This document shows, piece after piece, positions 34,086 through 43,844 of a stretch of DNA of 64,000 nucleotides (the first letter of the stretch is position 1; every line of letters begins with the position of its first letter). Origin of the DNA: CAVSUZ01 sp963791885 (GTDB lineage: Bacteria > Pseudomonadota > Alphaproteobacteria > Acetobacterales > Acetobacteraceae); assembly GCA_963791885.1 (NCBI GenBank), contig CAWBUL010000005.1, positions 1,302,001 to 1,366,000 on the forward strand, in the 5' to 3' direction. The notes under the pieces were generated by a model, which was not told the origin of the DNA, searched no databases, and was given only the letters and a program-made list of their open reading frames with translations. Both the position numbers and the translations under genes were made by a program.

Positions 34086-36439
34086 ACCAACCGCACGCCC
34101 TCCAGCAGCAGCGTAATTCGGTCGCACAGCTGTCGGACCTCCACCGGCTTACGCAGCAGAGAGAACGACCCGCTCACCGCGCCACTAACCGCCAATGCTG
34201 CGCTGTCTTCCGCATAGCCCGTCAGCAGAATAGCAGGCAGCCGAGGGCGCGCCTTCTGCGCCCGCCCGATGAGTCCCAGCCCGTTGAGGCCTGGCATCGA
34301 CAGGTCCGTCACCATGCAGTCAACCGCGGCCCCGCTTTCCAGAATGGTCAAAGCCTGAGCCGCATCGGCCGCCGTGTGAACCGCGAACCCAGCCTCTTGC
34401 AGTTGTGCCGCCAGCGTTTCCGCCACCAGTGCGTCGTCTTCCACCAGGAGCACGTGCGCGCGCACCACGGTCTGAGGCTCGGTATCCGTGGCCGCTACTC
34501 CACTGCCCGCGAATTCCTCGGCGCGCGGCAGATAGAGTGTCACGGTGGTTCCCGCACCCGCAGCACTCTGGATAGTCAGGCCGCCGCCGGACTGTTCGGC
34601 AAAGCCCCGCGCCATCGCCAGCCCCAGCCCGGTCCCTTCACCCTTCCTCTTGGTCGAGAAGAACGGCTCGGAGGCTCGGGCGAGCACTGCCGGTTCCATG
34701 CCGCAGCCTGTGTCCATCACTGCAAGTCTGACATAGTCGCCCGGGCGCAATCCGGCGGCATGGGCGAAGCCCTCCGCCACGGGCTCCCGGCTCGCTGAGA
34801 ATACGAGCGTGCCGCCTTGTGGCATCGCGTCCCGAGCATTCGTCGCCAGATTGACCAGCACGGATTCCAACTGGCCTCGATCGGCATAGATCGCAGGGGC
34901 ATCCGGCGCGCAGGCGATGTCGATCCTGATCCCTGCGCCCAGCGTATGACTGAGCAGCTCGCGCAATCCCTCCAGAATGGCGCGTATATCGAGCGGTTCG
35001 GCGCGCAAGTCGCCACGATGGGCGAAAGCGAGGAGCCGCCGCGTAATGGATGAGCCGCGATTCGCCGCATCCAGGATGATGCGGGAAAACCGTGCTGCCG
35101 CTTCTGCATCGCCAGGCCGGCGGCCGATCAGATGGGCGCCCCCGGCCACGGCCTGAAGCACATTGTTGAAGTCATGCGCGATCCCGCCGGCGAGCTGACC
35201 CAGCGCCTGCATCCGCTCGGCATGCGCCGCGCGGGCTTGCGCCGCTTCGCGGGCAGCGACTTCCTGATGAACGCGTGCCTCCAATTCCTCGTTCAGGAGG
35301 TGCAATTGCTCCGCAGCGCGCTTGCGCTCGGTAATGTCCTGCACCACCCCGATGACGCGGGTGGGGATCCCCGTCGCATCCAGCAGGACGGCACCATGCA
35401 CCGCGGTCCAGCGCACGTCGCCATCGGGGCGGGTCACGCGATATTCGGAGTGGTACTCGCCTTTGCCGGTGATCGCGGCCGAGAACTGTTCCCAGACCCG
35501 CGGCGCGTCGTCCGGATGGATCATACGGGCCCACTCCCGCCCGCTCAGGCGCATCTCGTTGCTGGCGCGTCCTATCATCGCGGCCGCTTCGAGTGACCAC
35601 GACCGTACGTTCGTCTTTAGATCGTATTCCCAGGCGGCAAGCCCACCGGCTCTCATCGCCAGGCGAAGGCGCTCGGCGTCGGCCCGGAATCCTTCCTCCG
35701 TTTGACGGCGCATGGTGGCGTCGATCGTCACGCCCAGCATGCGTGCTGGCTTGCCGCTTTCGTCCGCCTCCACCTGCCCCAGGAACAAGATCCAACGGAT
35801 TTCGCCATCTGGCCGGCGCATCGGTGCCTCGATGCGCATTCGACCCGGTGTGACGCGGAACCCGGCAAGCTGCGCTGCCATCCAGTCCCTGTCCGGAGGA
35901 TTCACGAGGTCCAGCAGTCGCGCGAGTGACTCGCTTCCAGGTTCCGGCTCAAGCCCCAACGTCCGGAACAACTGGGCTGACCAGATCATGCTATCGGCGG
36001 TCAGGTCCCACTCCCACGTGCCGGTCCCCCCGGCTTCCTGGGCCAGCCGCAGATGCTCCTCATGCGCCTCGAGGGCTTCGGCCGCACGGCGTCTTTCCGT
36101 GATGTCGCGCCAATAGACCGTGACACCGTCGGCCCAGGGACCGACCGTCACTTGAACCCAGGCGCCAGTAACGGGCGAGGGCGCCTCAAACGAAATCGTG
36201 CGCTGCTCCGCCTTTACCTGACGCAGCACTGCTTCGTTCATCGTGCCGATCAGCTGGGGCAGACTGTCCCAAATGATTTGTCCGATGACGCGTTCAGCCG
36301 GCAAGTTCCAGAAGCGAAGCGCCCGCTGATTGGCGTAGACGGCGCGCCAAGTCCCATCGAGGGCGTAAAACGCATCGCCCATGCTTTCCAGGATAGAGCA
36401 TGCCTCCGGCGGGAACGGCCGCGGAGCGCTGGTGGTCAT
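34082..36439 (-). CDS. PAS-domain hybrid sensor histidine kinase with C-terminal receiver
   Basis: A 785-residue protein with no membrane segment. Three PAS/PAC units occupy roughly residues 10-375 (YALDGTWRAVYANQRALRFW, then a PAS-3 with IRWILFLGQVEADESGKPARMLGV, then one with MVRWTAVHGAV-type residues). The dimerisation/phosphoacceptor domain has H422 in QLAGGIAHDFNNVLQ, and the ATPase has MDTGCGMEP and GEGTGLGLAMARGFAEQSGG. The receiver has D712 in CMVTDLSMPG. It should autophosphorylate and pass phosphate to its own receiver or to the separate response regulator encoded 12 bases upstream. The signal is unknown; PAS domains could bind redox cofactors. Confidence 0.93.
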   Translation of the reverse strand: MTTSAPRPFPPEACSILESMGDAFYALDGTWRAVYANQRALRFWNLPAERVIGQIIWDSLPQLIGTMNEAVLRQVKAEQRTISFEAPSPVTGAWVQVTVGPWADGVTVYWRDITERRRAAEALEAHEEHLRLAQEAGGTGTWEWDLTADSMIWSAQLFRTLGLEPEPGSESLARLLDLVNPPDRDWMAAQLAGFRVTPGRMRIEAPMRRPDGEIRWILFLGQVEADESGKPARMLGVTIDATMRRQTEEGFRADAERLRLAMRAGGLAAWEYDLKTNVRSWSLEAAAMIGRASNEMRLSGREWARMIHPDDAPRVWEQFSAAITGKGEYHSEYRVTRPDGDVRWTAVHGAVLLDATGIPTRVIGVVQDITERKRAAEQLHLLNEELEARVHQEVAAREAAQARAAHAERMQALGQLAGGIAHDFNNVLQAVAGGAHLIGRRPGDAEAAARFSRIILDAANRGSSITRRLLAFAHRGDLRAEPLDIRAILEGLRELLSHTLGAGIRIDIACAPDAPAIYADRGQLESVLVNLATNARDAMPQGGTLVFSASREPVAEGFAHAAGLRPGDYVRLAVMDTGCGMEPAVLARASEPFFSTKRKGEGTGLGLAMARGFAEQSGGGLTIQSAAGAGTTVTLYLPRAEEFAGSGVAATDTEPQTVVRAHVLLVEDDALVAETLAAQLQEAGFAVHTAADAAQALTILESGAAVDCMVTDLSMPGLNGLGLIGRAQKARPRLPAILLTGYAEDSAALAVSGAVSGSFSLLRKPVEVRQLCDRITLLLEGVRLV

Positions 36440-36451
36440 AGCCCTACGGTA

Positions 36452-36907
36452 TCAATCCGCCGCAAGGGCCGACGCCCGATCAGAAAAGGGTCGCGCCCCG
36501 CCGTGCCGCCCTCGACGCGAGAGTAGAGTCTGCAGGCGACGAAGAACATCAGTGTTGGTGTAAGGCTTCTGCAAAATCGCATCGACTTCGGTTGTCTGAA
36601 GCAACGATTCCGGTTCTACATAGCCGGAAACCAAAACCATCAGCAGCTCAGGATGAACACGCCGAACCCAGCGTGCAAGTCCCACTCCGTCGACCTGGCC
36701 AGGCATCCGTACGTCACTGAACACCAGATCAATTTCCGAATGAGACTCGATCAGCCGCATCGCGGCGTGTGCGTTCTCCGCTTGCAGAATGGTGTAGCCC
36801 GCGTCCTCCAGCAATTCGGACGCAACCTCACGCACCGCCTCGTCGTCATCGACGAGAAGGATGGTCGCAGTTCTCGAATGCAATAAATGCTTGTGCGCGG
36901 AGGTCAT
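36452..36907 (-). CDS. Single-domain response regulator (CheY-like)
   Basis: A 151-residue receiver domain alone. ATILLVDDDEAVREVASELLEDAGY holds the acidic pair, D65 in LVFSDVRMPG is the phosphoacceptor, and LMVLVSGYVEPESLLQTTEVDAILQKPY carries the switch residue and lysine. No DNA-binding domain follows; the tail is basic and ends ASALAAD. It is directly upstream of the hybrid kinase gene on the same strand and is the likely phosphorelay partner. The start at 36907 was chosen as the first ATG before the beta strand. Confidence 0.9.
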   Translation of the reverse strand: MTSAHKHLLHSRTATILLVDDDEAVREVASELLEDAGYTILQAENAHAAMRLIESHSEIDLVFSDVRMPGQVDGVGLARWVRRVHPELLMVLVSGYVEPESLLQTTEVDAILQKPYTNTDVLRRLQTLLSRRGRHGGARPFSDRASALAAD

Positions 36908-36978
36908 GACACGTCTCGAAGGGCGCGGACATGAGGCCCCCAGATTGCCACGGCAAATCATAGACTCTTGAGAATTCG

Positions 36979-39166
36979 TTACAGGAACGAGATCGGATCG
37001 ACATCCACCTCCACTCGGGCGCTGCGGCCGACGGGTACGCGGGCCAGCCACTCGCGCAGAATGGGCTGTACGGCGATATCCCGGCGGGTCTTCAGCAGGA
37101 GGCGGCGCCTGTGGCGGCCACGCAACACAGCGAGCGGTGCCGGCGCGGGGCCAAAAACCGTAACGCCATCGGCATGTGGTGCGGCGCGGCCCAGAGCACT
37201 GGCGAGCAGGTCTGCCTGTTCTGCCGAATCTGCACTGACGATCAGTGCGGCCAATCGGCCAAACGGCGGCCATCCCCCAGGCAGCCGCTCTGCGATCTCC
37301 TGCTCCTGGAACGCGGCGAGGTCACCTCGGAGCAGGACCTGCATAACGGGATGTTCGGGGCTGAAGGTCTGCAGCAGTACACGGCCCGGTGAATCCGCGC
37401 GGCCCGCACGGCCCGCCACCTGATGCAGAAGCTGAACGGTGCGTTCGGCGGCCCGCAGATCGGCTCCCCCAAGACCGAGATCGGCATCCACCACCCCGAC
37501 CAGCACCAAGTGAGGGAAGTGCCAGCCCTTCGCGACGATCTGCGTGCCGATGATCAGGTCGATTTCCCGTTCGGCCACAGCGCGCGCTGCCTCCGCCGCC
37601 GCGTGGGGGCCGGGCAGCGTGTCACTGGCCATGACCAGCAAACGGGCGCTTGGGAAGGCCAGCGCTGCCTCTTCAGTGATGCGCTCGACGCCGGGGCCCA
37701 CCGGGGTCAGGCTGTGCGCCGCCCCGCAGCTCGGGCACACCTGCGGGATCGGGATGGCGTGTCCGCAATGGTGGCACTGGAGCACGCGGCGCGTGCGGTG
37801 CTCGACCAGCCAGGCGGTGCAGTTCGGGCACTGCATGCGGTGGCCGCAGGTGCGGCACAGCGTCAAGGGCGCATATCCCCGCCGAATTCAGGAACAGCAT
37901 GCCCTGCGAGCCCTGCTCCAAGGTCTGATTCACCGCTTCGATCAGCGTCGGCGCCAGGAAGCGGCCCTTCTCAGGCGGCGTCTCGCGCAAATCGATCGCT
38001 TCGATGCTTGGCAGCGTCGCGCCGCCGAACCGGCGCGGTAACGTGAGCCGCCCGTAGCGTCCTGATTGGACGTTGACGATCGTCTCCAGGCTGGGGGTCG
38101 CAGACACCAGAACGGCCGGCGCTTCCTCTAGCCGCGCGCGCACCACCGCCATATCCCGGGCGTGATAGACCACGCCCTCCTCCTGCTTGAACGCGGTCTC
38201 ATGCTCTTCGTCCACGACGATCAGACCGAGCAGCGGAAATGGCAGGAACAGCGCCGAGCGTGCACCGACCACCACGGAGGCACGTCCCGCTGCGACTTCT
38301 CGCCAGGTGATCCGGCGTGTCCTGGACGACAGATCAGAATGCCAGCTTGCGGGCGCGACGCCGAAGCGGTGCTGAAAGCGCTCGAGCCACTGCGACGACA
38401 AGGCAATCTCGGGCAGCAGGATCAACGCCTGTCGACCCGAGCGCAGGCACTCGGCGACGGCTTCCAGATAAACCTCGGTCTTCCCCGACCCGGTGACGCC
38501 GTCCAGCAGCGTGACCGAGTACCTTTCCGCGCTCACGGCTTCCCGCAGCCTCTGCGCGGCCGAGGCCTGCTCTGCCGCCAGATGCGGCCCCGGATGGTCG
38601 GGATCGGGGCGGGGGAATGGATGCTCTGTGATTGGGGCGGGCGCCAGGAGTCCAACTTGCGCCATGGCGCGGATCACGCCGGGCGTGATCCCTGCCGTGC
38701 GCGCCAGATCCCCGCCCGTGCGAGGCTCGCGCTCGGCGAGCGCGGCCAGCACTCGGGTCCGCGCTGGGGATAGTGAGTCCGGGGGCGGTTCGCCGCGGCG
38801 CCAGCCCATGCGCTTGGGGTCCGGTTCGGAGCGAACGGTGCGGATCGCCATGGCCATGACTTCCCCGGGCGGGGAAAGGGTGTAGGCGGCGACCCAGTCG
38901 ATGAAGCGGCGCAAGGCCGGACGCATCGCGGGGACATTCAACCGGGCGCTGATCGGCTTGAGCTTGTGCGCGGGCGGGCCCTCTGCATCGTCGGGACGAT
39001 CCCAGACCACGCCGATCAATTCGCGGCCCTGCAGGGGAACCACAACGAAGTCGCCGGCTTCCAACTCGAGCTCGGATGGCGCGAGGTAATCGAACGGTTC
39101 AGCGAAGGGCAGCGGAAGCATCACCGGCACACGCTGGCCCGTTTGCTTCTCGATCAGGAGCAACAT
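36979..39166 (-). pseudogene. priA: Primosomal protein N' (PriA helicase), one-base frameshift
   Basis: The first part (39166 to about 37890) has the 3'-binding domain, the Walker A motif LLDGVTGSGKTEVYLEA and the DEEH box IVVDEEHETAFKQEEG. The frame then reads FLNSAGICALDAV where the family has FLNRRGYAPL. The second part (37866 to 36979) restarts in another frame with the zinc-binding cysteines CRTCGHRMQCPNC...CHHCGH...CPSCG and the helicase motifs IIGTQIVAKGWHFPHL and QVAGRAGRADSPG. Deleting one T:A pair within GAATTC at 37884-37889 makes all 729 codons continuous, and length and domain order are then normal. PriA restarts stalled replication forks and is close to essential, so the extra base is most likely a sequence error. 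Confidence 0.92.
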
Positions 39167-39200
39167 CTATATCTTCAGAAAGCCGGGGGAGAGGTACGGC

Positions 39201-39857
39201 ATGAAGTTTTTCGTGGATACGGCCGATGTGGCCGAGATCAAGAGCCTGGCCGATAGCGGCCTGCTGGACGGGGTGACCACCAACCCTTCGCTGGTCGCGA
39301 ACGCGGGGCGGCAGATGCGGGACATCATCGCAGAAATCTGCGCCATCGTGCCCGGGCCTGTCAGCGCCGAAGTGGCGGCAGCCGATTTTGACGGCATCAT
39401 GCGCGAGGGCCGGGTGTTGCGGGAGATCGCCCGCAACGTGACGGTCAAGGTGCCGCTGACTCCCGACGGATTGCGCGCCTGCCGCAAGCTGTCGGACGAC
39501 GGTACGATGGTGAACGTGACGCTGTGCTTCTCTCCCGCACAGGCGCTGCTCGCAGCCAAAGCAGGCGCCAGCTTCGTCAGTCCGTTCGTCGGCCGGTTGG
39601 ATGACGTGGGCGAACACGGCATGGGGCTGATCGCCGACATCATGGCTATCTTCCGCAACTATCCGTACCTGAAAACCGAGGTTCTGGTGGCCAGCGTGCG
39701 CAACCCTATGCATGTGGTGGAAGCAGCAAAGCTCGGGGCGCATGTGGCGACTTTGCCGCCGGCCGTGCTGCGTAGCCTGTTCAATCACCCGTTGACCGAT
39801 AAGGGGCTGGCGACATTCCTGGCGGACTGGGCCAAGACCGGACAGCGCATCGCTTGA
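39201..39857 (+). CDS. fsa: Fructose-6-phosphate aldolase / transaldolase family (FSA type)
   Basis: A 218-residue TIM-barrel aldolase. MKFFVDTADVAEIKSLADSGLLDGVTTNPSLVA is the family signature, and the Schiff-base lysine is K83 in NVTVKVPLTPDG. The short length and compact barrel mark the FSA/TalC group rather than the long transaldolases of the pentose phosphate pathway. It interconverts fructose 6-phosphate with dihydroxyacetone and glyceraldehyde 3-phosphate, or acts as a transaldolase. It is divergent from priA and overlaps the DUF484 gene. Confidence 0.93.
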   Translation: MKFFVDTADVAEIKSLADSGLLDGVTTNPSLVANAGRQMRDIIAEICAIVPGPVSAEVAAADFDGIMREGRVLREIARNVTVKVPLTPDGLRACRKLSDDGTMVNVTLCFSPAQALLAAKAGASFVSPFVGRLDDVGEHGMGLIADIMAIFRNYPYLKTEVLVASVRNPMHVVEAAKLGAHVATLPPAVLRSLFNHPLTDKGLATFLADWAKTGQRIA

Positions 39858-40504
39858 GCGGCATCGCAGCCACGTCAGAGCCGATGGACATCACGACGGA
39901 GGTGGAGCGCTTCCTCCGCGCCAACCCGTCCTGGCTCGCGGAGCGTCCTGATCTGTATCGCGCGCTGGCACCCCCGGCACGGTTTTCCGGTGACCCGATG
40001 GCCGACCATCTGGTCGCCATGGTTCGGGCAGAGCGGCGGCACGCTGCCGAGCAGACCGCGCGGGCCGATGGGGTGCTGGCTGCGGGACGGGCGGCGGCGG
40101 GGCTTGCTTACCAGGTGCAACAGGCGGTGCTGGCACTGATCCGGGCTTCCGATCCTGTGGACTGCATCCATGGCGAACTGCCCCCGATCCTCGGACTGGA
40201 CGCGGTGAATCTGTGCATGGAGGGGGAGTGGCCGCACGCGAGGCCGCTGCCGGCCGGCTATGTAGGGGTGGTCCTAGGCGGTCGCGCCGTGGTCGTCCGA
40301 TCGGAGCCGCCGGATGCGGCGTTGGTCCATGGAGAAGCGGCGCGCCTTGCGGCCCGCGACGCGCTGATTCGGGTGGAGTGGCAGGGTGCGCCGTCGCTGC
40401 TTTCCCTCGTCAGCCGGGATGTGACGGCCTTGGATCAGGCGCAGGCGGGTGCGCTCGCCTTTCTCGGTCGCGCCGTCGGTGCCACGCTCGATCGCGGGCA
40501 ATGA
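39854..40504 (+). CDS. DUF484 family protein
   Basis: A 216-residue GAF-like protein. VERFLRANPSWLAERPDLYRALAPPARFSGDPMADHLVAMVRAERRHA is the N-terminal helical block of DUF484, and a degenerate GAF fold follows. The start codon overlaps the end of fsa, and its stop overlaps the ATG of xerC, the gene it commonly accompanies in proteobacteria. Its role is unknown; co-occurrence suggests a link to chromosome dimer resolution or cell-cycle control. Confidence 0.88.
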   Translation: MSGIAATSEPMDITTEVERFLRANPSWLAERPDLYRALAPPARFSGDPMADHLVAMVRAERRHAAEQTARADGVLAAGRAAAGLAYQVQQAVLALIRASDPVDCIHGELPPILGLDAVNLCMEGEWPHARPLPAGYVGVVLGGRAVVVRSEPPDAALVHGEAARLAARDALIRVEWQGAPSLLSLVSRDVTALDQAQAGALAFLGRAVGATLDRGQ

Positions 40505-41412
40505 CCGGGGCCGAAGCGCGCGAACGCTATCGCGACTGGCTGGCAAAGGAACGTCGAAGCGCGCCGCTGACGGTGCGGGCGTACGGCGACGACGTGGCCC
40601 ACTTTCTCGGCTTTCTGTCCGGGCATCTGGGGCAGGAGCCGGATCTCACCGCGCTGGCGGCACTGGGGCCCGGCGACTTTCGGGCTTGGCTCGCGGCTCT
40701 GCACGGCGATGGCCTGACCGCGGCGACGCGGGCGCGCCGGCTCGCGGCGGTGCGCGGCTTCTTCCGCTACCTCGCACGACGGCACGGGGTGGAGAACGCC
40801 GCGATCCGGCTGGTCAATACCCCGCGTGTTCGCCGGCCGGCGCCCCGGCCGCTCGGACGGCCGGAGGCGCGGGTCGCGCCGGATGGGATCGCGGAACAGT
40901 CCGACGATCCCGCGGTCCAGGCGCGCGATGTGGCGCTGTTCACGCTGCTCTATGGCTGCGGGCTACGGATTTCCGAGGCTCTGGGCTTGCGCGTAGCGGA
41001 TGCGCCCAAACCGGGCGCCGACGGGATGCTGCGCGTGACAGGGAAGGGGAGCAAGCAGCGGGAGGTGCCGGTGCTTCCGGTGGTGCGGGAGGCGATCGCG
41101 GCATGGCTGCGCCTGCATCCGGCGCCGGGACCAGAGTCGCCGCTGTTCGTTGGCGTGCGTGGGGGCGCGTTGAACCCCGGGGTGGCGCAGAAGCGGATGC
41201 GGGATTGGCGACGCGCTCAGGGGTTACCGGAGCATGCGACGCCGCACGCGCTGCGGCATTCATTCGCGACGCATTTGCTTGGGGCCGGAGCGGATTTGCG
41301 GGCGATCCAGGAATTGCTGGGGCACGCGAGTTTGTCCACGACCCAGCGCTATACGGCGGTGGAGGATGCCGCGGTCCGGGAGGTATGGCGTCGCGCGCAC
41401 CCGCGGGCGTAA
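40501..41412 (+). CDS. xerC: Tyrosine recombinase XerC
   Basis: A 303-residue site-specific recombinase. Residues 5-100 are the SAM-like DNA-binding domain (YRDWLAKERRSAPLTVRAYGDDVAHFLGF). The catalytic residues are visible as LLYGCGLRISEALGL (arginine), GKGSKQREVPV (lysine), PHALRHSFATHLL (histidine and arginine), LLGHASLSTTQRY (histidine and the nucleophile tyrosine). With XerD it resolves chromosome dimers at dif during division. It starts inside the DUF484 stop (ATGA). Confidence 0.94.
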   Translation: MTGAEARERYRDWLAKERRSAPLTVRAYGDDVAHFLGFLSGHLGQEPDLTALAALGPGDFRAWLAALHGDGLTAATRARRLAAVRGFFRYLARRHGVENAAIRLVNTPRVRRPAPRPLGRPEARVAPDGIAEQSDDPAVQARDVALFTLLYGCGLRISEALGLRVADAPKPGADGMLRVTGKGSKQREVPVLPVVREAIAAWLRLHPAPGPESPLFVGVRGGALNPGVAQKRMRDWRRAQGLPEHATPHALRHSFATHLLGAGADLRAIQELLGHASLSTTQRYTAVEDAAVREVWRRAHPRA

Positions 41413-41451
41413 CCCTGTAATCCGCAGTGCGGCGGCACCAAGTGGCAGCCT

Positions 41452-42174
41452 ATGGCAATGTTCAATCGGATGCGGATGGTCGTGCCGGCGGTACTGCTGG
41501 CAACGACGGTCTTTGGCGGCTTCGCGCTGACGCGGGGGCACGCGGCCGCAGTGAACAAAGTTGTGCCGGCGCCGGCGGTGGATGAAACACCGGCTGCATC
41601 AGGCTCGGAGACACTGATCCTGGCGGGTGGCTGCTTCTGGGGTGTGCAGGGGGTCTTCCAGCACGTGAAGGGCGTGGAGCAGGCGGTCTCGGGCTATGAT
41701 GGTGGGAGCGCGAAGACGGCGGAGTACGAGACAGTGAGCACGGGGACGACGGGGCATGCTGAGTCCGTGCGCATCACCTACGATCCGCACGTGATTACCT
41801 ATGGGCGGTTGTTGCAGGTCTTCTTCTCGGTGGCGACCGATCCGACCCAGGTCAATGAGCAGTATCCGGATGTCGGAACGCAGTACCGGTCGGAGATTTT
41901 CGCGAGCACACCGGAGCAGGGCAGGATCGCGCAGGCGTATATCGCTCAGTTGGATCAGGCGCATGTCTTCGCCAAGCCGATCGCGACGCAGGTCGGGCAG
42001 GATTTCGGATTCTATCCCGCGGAAGGTTACCATCAGAACTATCTGACGCTCCATCCGGACAGCCCGTATATCGCGATGTTTGACCTGCCAAAGGTCGCGG
42101 CGCTGAAGTCGCTGTTCCCAGCTTCGTTCCTGGCGACGCCGGTGCTGGTGGGTGAGCTCACGAAGAGTTCCTAG
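41452..42174 (+). CDS. msrA: Peptide-methionine (S)-S-oxide reductase MsrA, exported form
   Basis: A 240-residue MsrA with an N-terminal hydrophobic segment (VVPAVLLATTVFGGFALTRG) that should act as a signal peptide or anchor, placing it in the periplasm. ILAGGCFWGVQGVFQHVKGVEQAVSGYDGG carries the catalytic cysteine of the GCFWG motif. GTQYRSEIF and YPAEGYHQNYL are the other conserved blocks. It reduces the S form of methionine sulfoxide in proteins. It is the first gene of an msrA-msrB-msrA series, and the second MsrA in the cluster lacks the signal. Confidence 0.93.
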   Translation: MAMFNRMRMVVPAVLLATTVFGGFALTRGHAAAVNKVVPAPAVDETPAASGSETLILAGGCFWGVQGVFQHVKGVEQAVSGYDGGSAKTAEYETVSTGTTGHAESVRITYDPHVITYGRLLQVFFSVATDPTQVNEQYPDVGTQYRSEIFASTPEQGRIAQAYIAQLDQAHVFAKPIATQVGQDFGFYPAEGYHQNYLTLHPDSPYIAMFDLPKVAALKSLFPASFLATPVLVGELTKSS

Positions 42175-42220
42175 GGGCGTGGCGGGAGCAGTGAGCGGAT
42201 CGGATTTGAAGGAGGGTGGA

Positions 42221-42670
42221 GTGGCTGAATATCGCAAAACCCAGGAGGCGATCTCGCGCCTGACACCGGAGCAATATCGGGTGACGCAGCAGAGCGCCAC
42301 GGAATATCCCGGGACCGGCGAATACCTGCACAATAAGGCAGCGGGAATCTATGTGGATATCGTCTCGGGGGAGCCGCTCTTCGCGTCCTCGGACAAGTAT
42401 GAATCGGGCTGTGGCTGGCCGAGCTTCACCAAGCCGATCGAGACGGCACACGTGAAGGAACTGCACGACACAGCGCACGGGATGATCCGGACCGAGGTGC
42501 GCTCGGCGTTCGGCGACAGCCATCTGGGGCATGTGTTTCCGGATGGGCCGCGCGATCGCGGCGGACTGCGCTACTGCATCAACTCGGCGTCTCTGCGCTT
42601 CGTGCCGCGGGAGAAAATGGAAGCGGAAGGCTACGGCGCGTATCTGGACCAGGTGGAGGATGTGCAATGA
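42221..42670 (+). CDS. msrB: Peptide-methionine (R)-S-oxide reductase MsrB
   Basis: A 149-residue MsrB. I chose the GTG at 42221 because a strong AAGGAGGG lies six bases upstream and VAEYRKTQEAISRLTPEQYRVTQQSATEYPGTGEYLHN is the family start; an earlier in-frame start at 42152 overlaps msrA. The catalytic region reads GGLRYCINSASLRF, with the cysteine and asparagine conserved. GCGWPSFTKPI and FGDSHLGHVFPDGP are present. The CxxC zinc pairs of the metal-binding MsrB type are absent. It reduces the R epimer. The stop overlaps the start of the next msrA (ATGA). Confidence 0.93.
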   Translation: MAEYRKTQEAISRLTPEQYRVTQQSATEYPGTGEYLHNKAAGIYVDIVSGEPLFASSDKYESGCGWPSFTKPIETAHVKELHDTAHGMIRTEVRSAFGDSHLGHVFPDGPRDRGGLRYCINSASLRFVPREKMEAEGYGAYLDQVEDVQ

Positions 42671-43173
42671 CAACGGAACGGGCGGTTCTGGCGGGCGGTT
42701 GCTTCTGGGGCATGCAGGATCTGATCCGGCGGTTGCCTGGGGTCATCTCGACGCGGGTGGGCTACACGGGTGGCGAGGTGCCGAACGCGACCTATCGAAA
42801 CCACGGCAATCATGCCGAGGCGATCGAGATCATCTTCGATCCGGCAAAGACGAGCTACCGGACAATGCTGGAATTCTTCTTCCAGATCCACGATCCGACG
42901 ACGCGGAACCGGCAGGGCAACGATATGGGGCCGAGCTACCGGTCGGCTATCTTCTACACCTCCGAGGCGCAGAAGAAAGTCGCAGAAGATACGATATTGG
43001 ACGTGAATGCGCCCGGCCTGTGGCCAGGCAAGGTGGTTACCGAGGTCGTGCCCGCGCGCGATTTCTGGGAGGCCGAGCCCGAACACCAGGATTATCTGGA
43101 ACGGATTCCGAACGGCTACACGTGCCACTATGTGCGGCCGAACTGGAAGCTGCCGGTGAGGAAAGTGGCGTAG
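42667..43173 (+). CDS. msrA: Peptide-methionine (S)-S-oxide reductase MsrA, cytoplasmic paralogue
   Basis: A 168-residue MsrA without a signal peptide. AVLAGGCFWGMQDLIRRLPGVISTRVGYTGG has the catalytic GCFWG motif, and MGPSYRSAIFYTSEAQKKVAEDTI follows. The C-terminal end EHQDYLERIPNGYTCHYVRPNWKLP is that of the shorter MsrA clade. The ATGA overlap with msrB shows translational coupling. It is only distantly similar to the first MsrA in the cluster, so it is not a recent tandem copy. Its end overlaps the 3' end of the convergent glycosyltransferase remnant. Confidence 0.93.
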   Translation: MTTERAVLAGGCFWGMQDLIRRLPGVISTRVGYTGGEVPNATYRNHGNHAEAIEIIFDPAKTSYRTMLEFFFQIHDPTTRNRQGNDMGPSYRSAIFYTSEAQKKVAEDTILDVNAPGLWPGKVVTEVVPARDFWEAEPEHQDYLERIPNGYTCHYVRPNWKLPVRKVA

Positions 43174-43844
43174 GGGAGGGGCCGCGTGACTCCGTGCCGA
43201 TGAGGCGCCCGATAAGAGCGTGATACGCGCGCAGATAATCGTCCATCCGCAGGTGCTGCTCGGCGTAAGTCCGGGCGCTCTTGCGGATGCGTGACGCCAG
43301 CGCGCGATCTTCCAGAACCTCCAGCACCTGAGAGGCAAGACCGGCGGGATTCAGGAAGGGAACGATCAGCCCGTTCTGGCCATTGCGCACGAATTCCGTC
43401 ACAGGCGGCGTGTCGCTGCCCACGACGGCGCAGCCGGTTCCCAGCGCCTCCCGCAGCGACCAGGATGCGACGAACGGATAGCTCAGATACACATGCGCAT
43501 CGCTGCGCTGGAGCATTCGCACATAAGTGGCGTAGTCGATTTTTCCGGGAAAGCAGACGCGGTCGGGATCGATCTTCTCCCCGAGCTCTTTCAGCATCAC
43601 CTCGCGCCAAGGGCCCGCTGGATGAGCCATTCCGTAACTCACGCCGTCGCCCCCAACGAGCACCGCACGAACATCGGGCCGTTCACGCAGAATCCGGGGC
43701 AGTGCTCGCATGATGATGTGAAAGCCGCGATAAGGTTCGAGGTCGCGCGCGACGTACGTGATCAGCTTATGCCGCGGCGTGATCACCATGTTGCCGATCC
43801 GGAGATTCGCGCGACGCGCCGCGGGATCCGGCTTGCACACGTCG

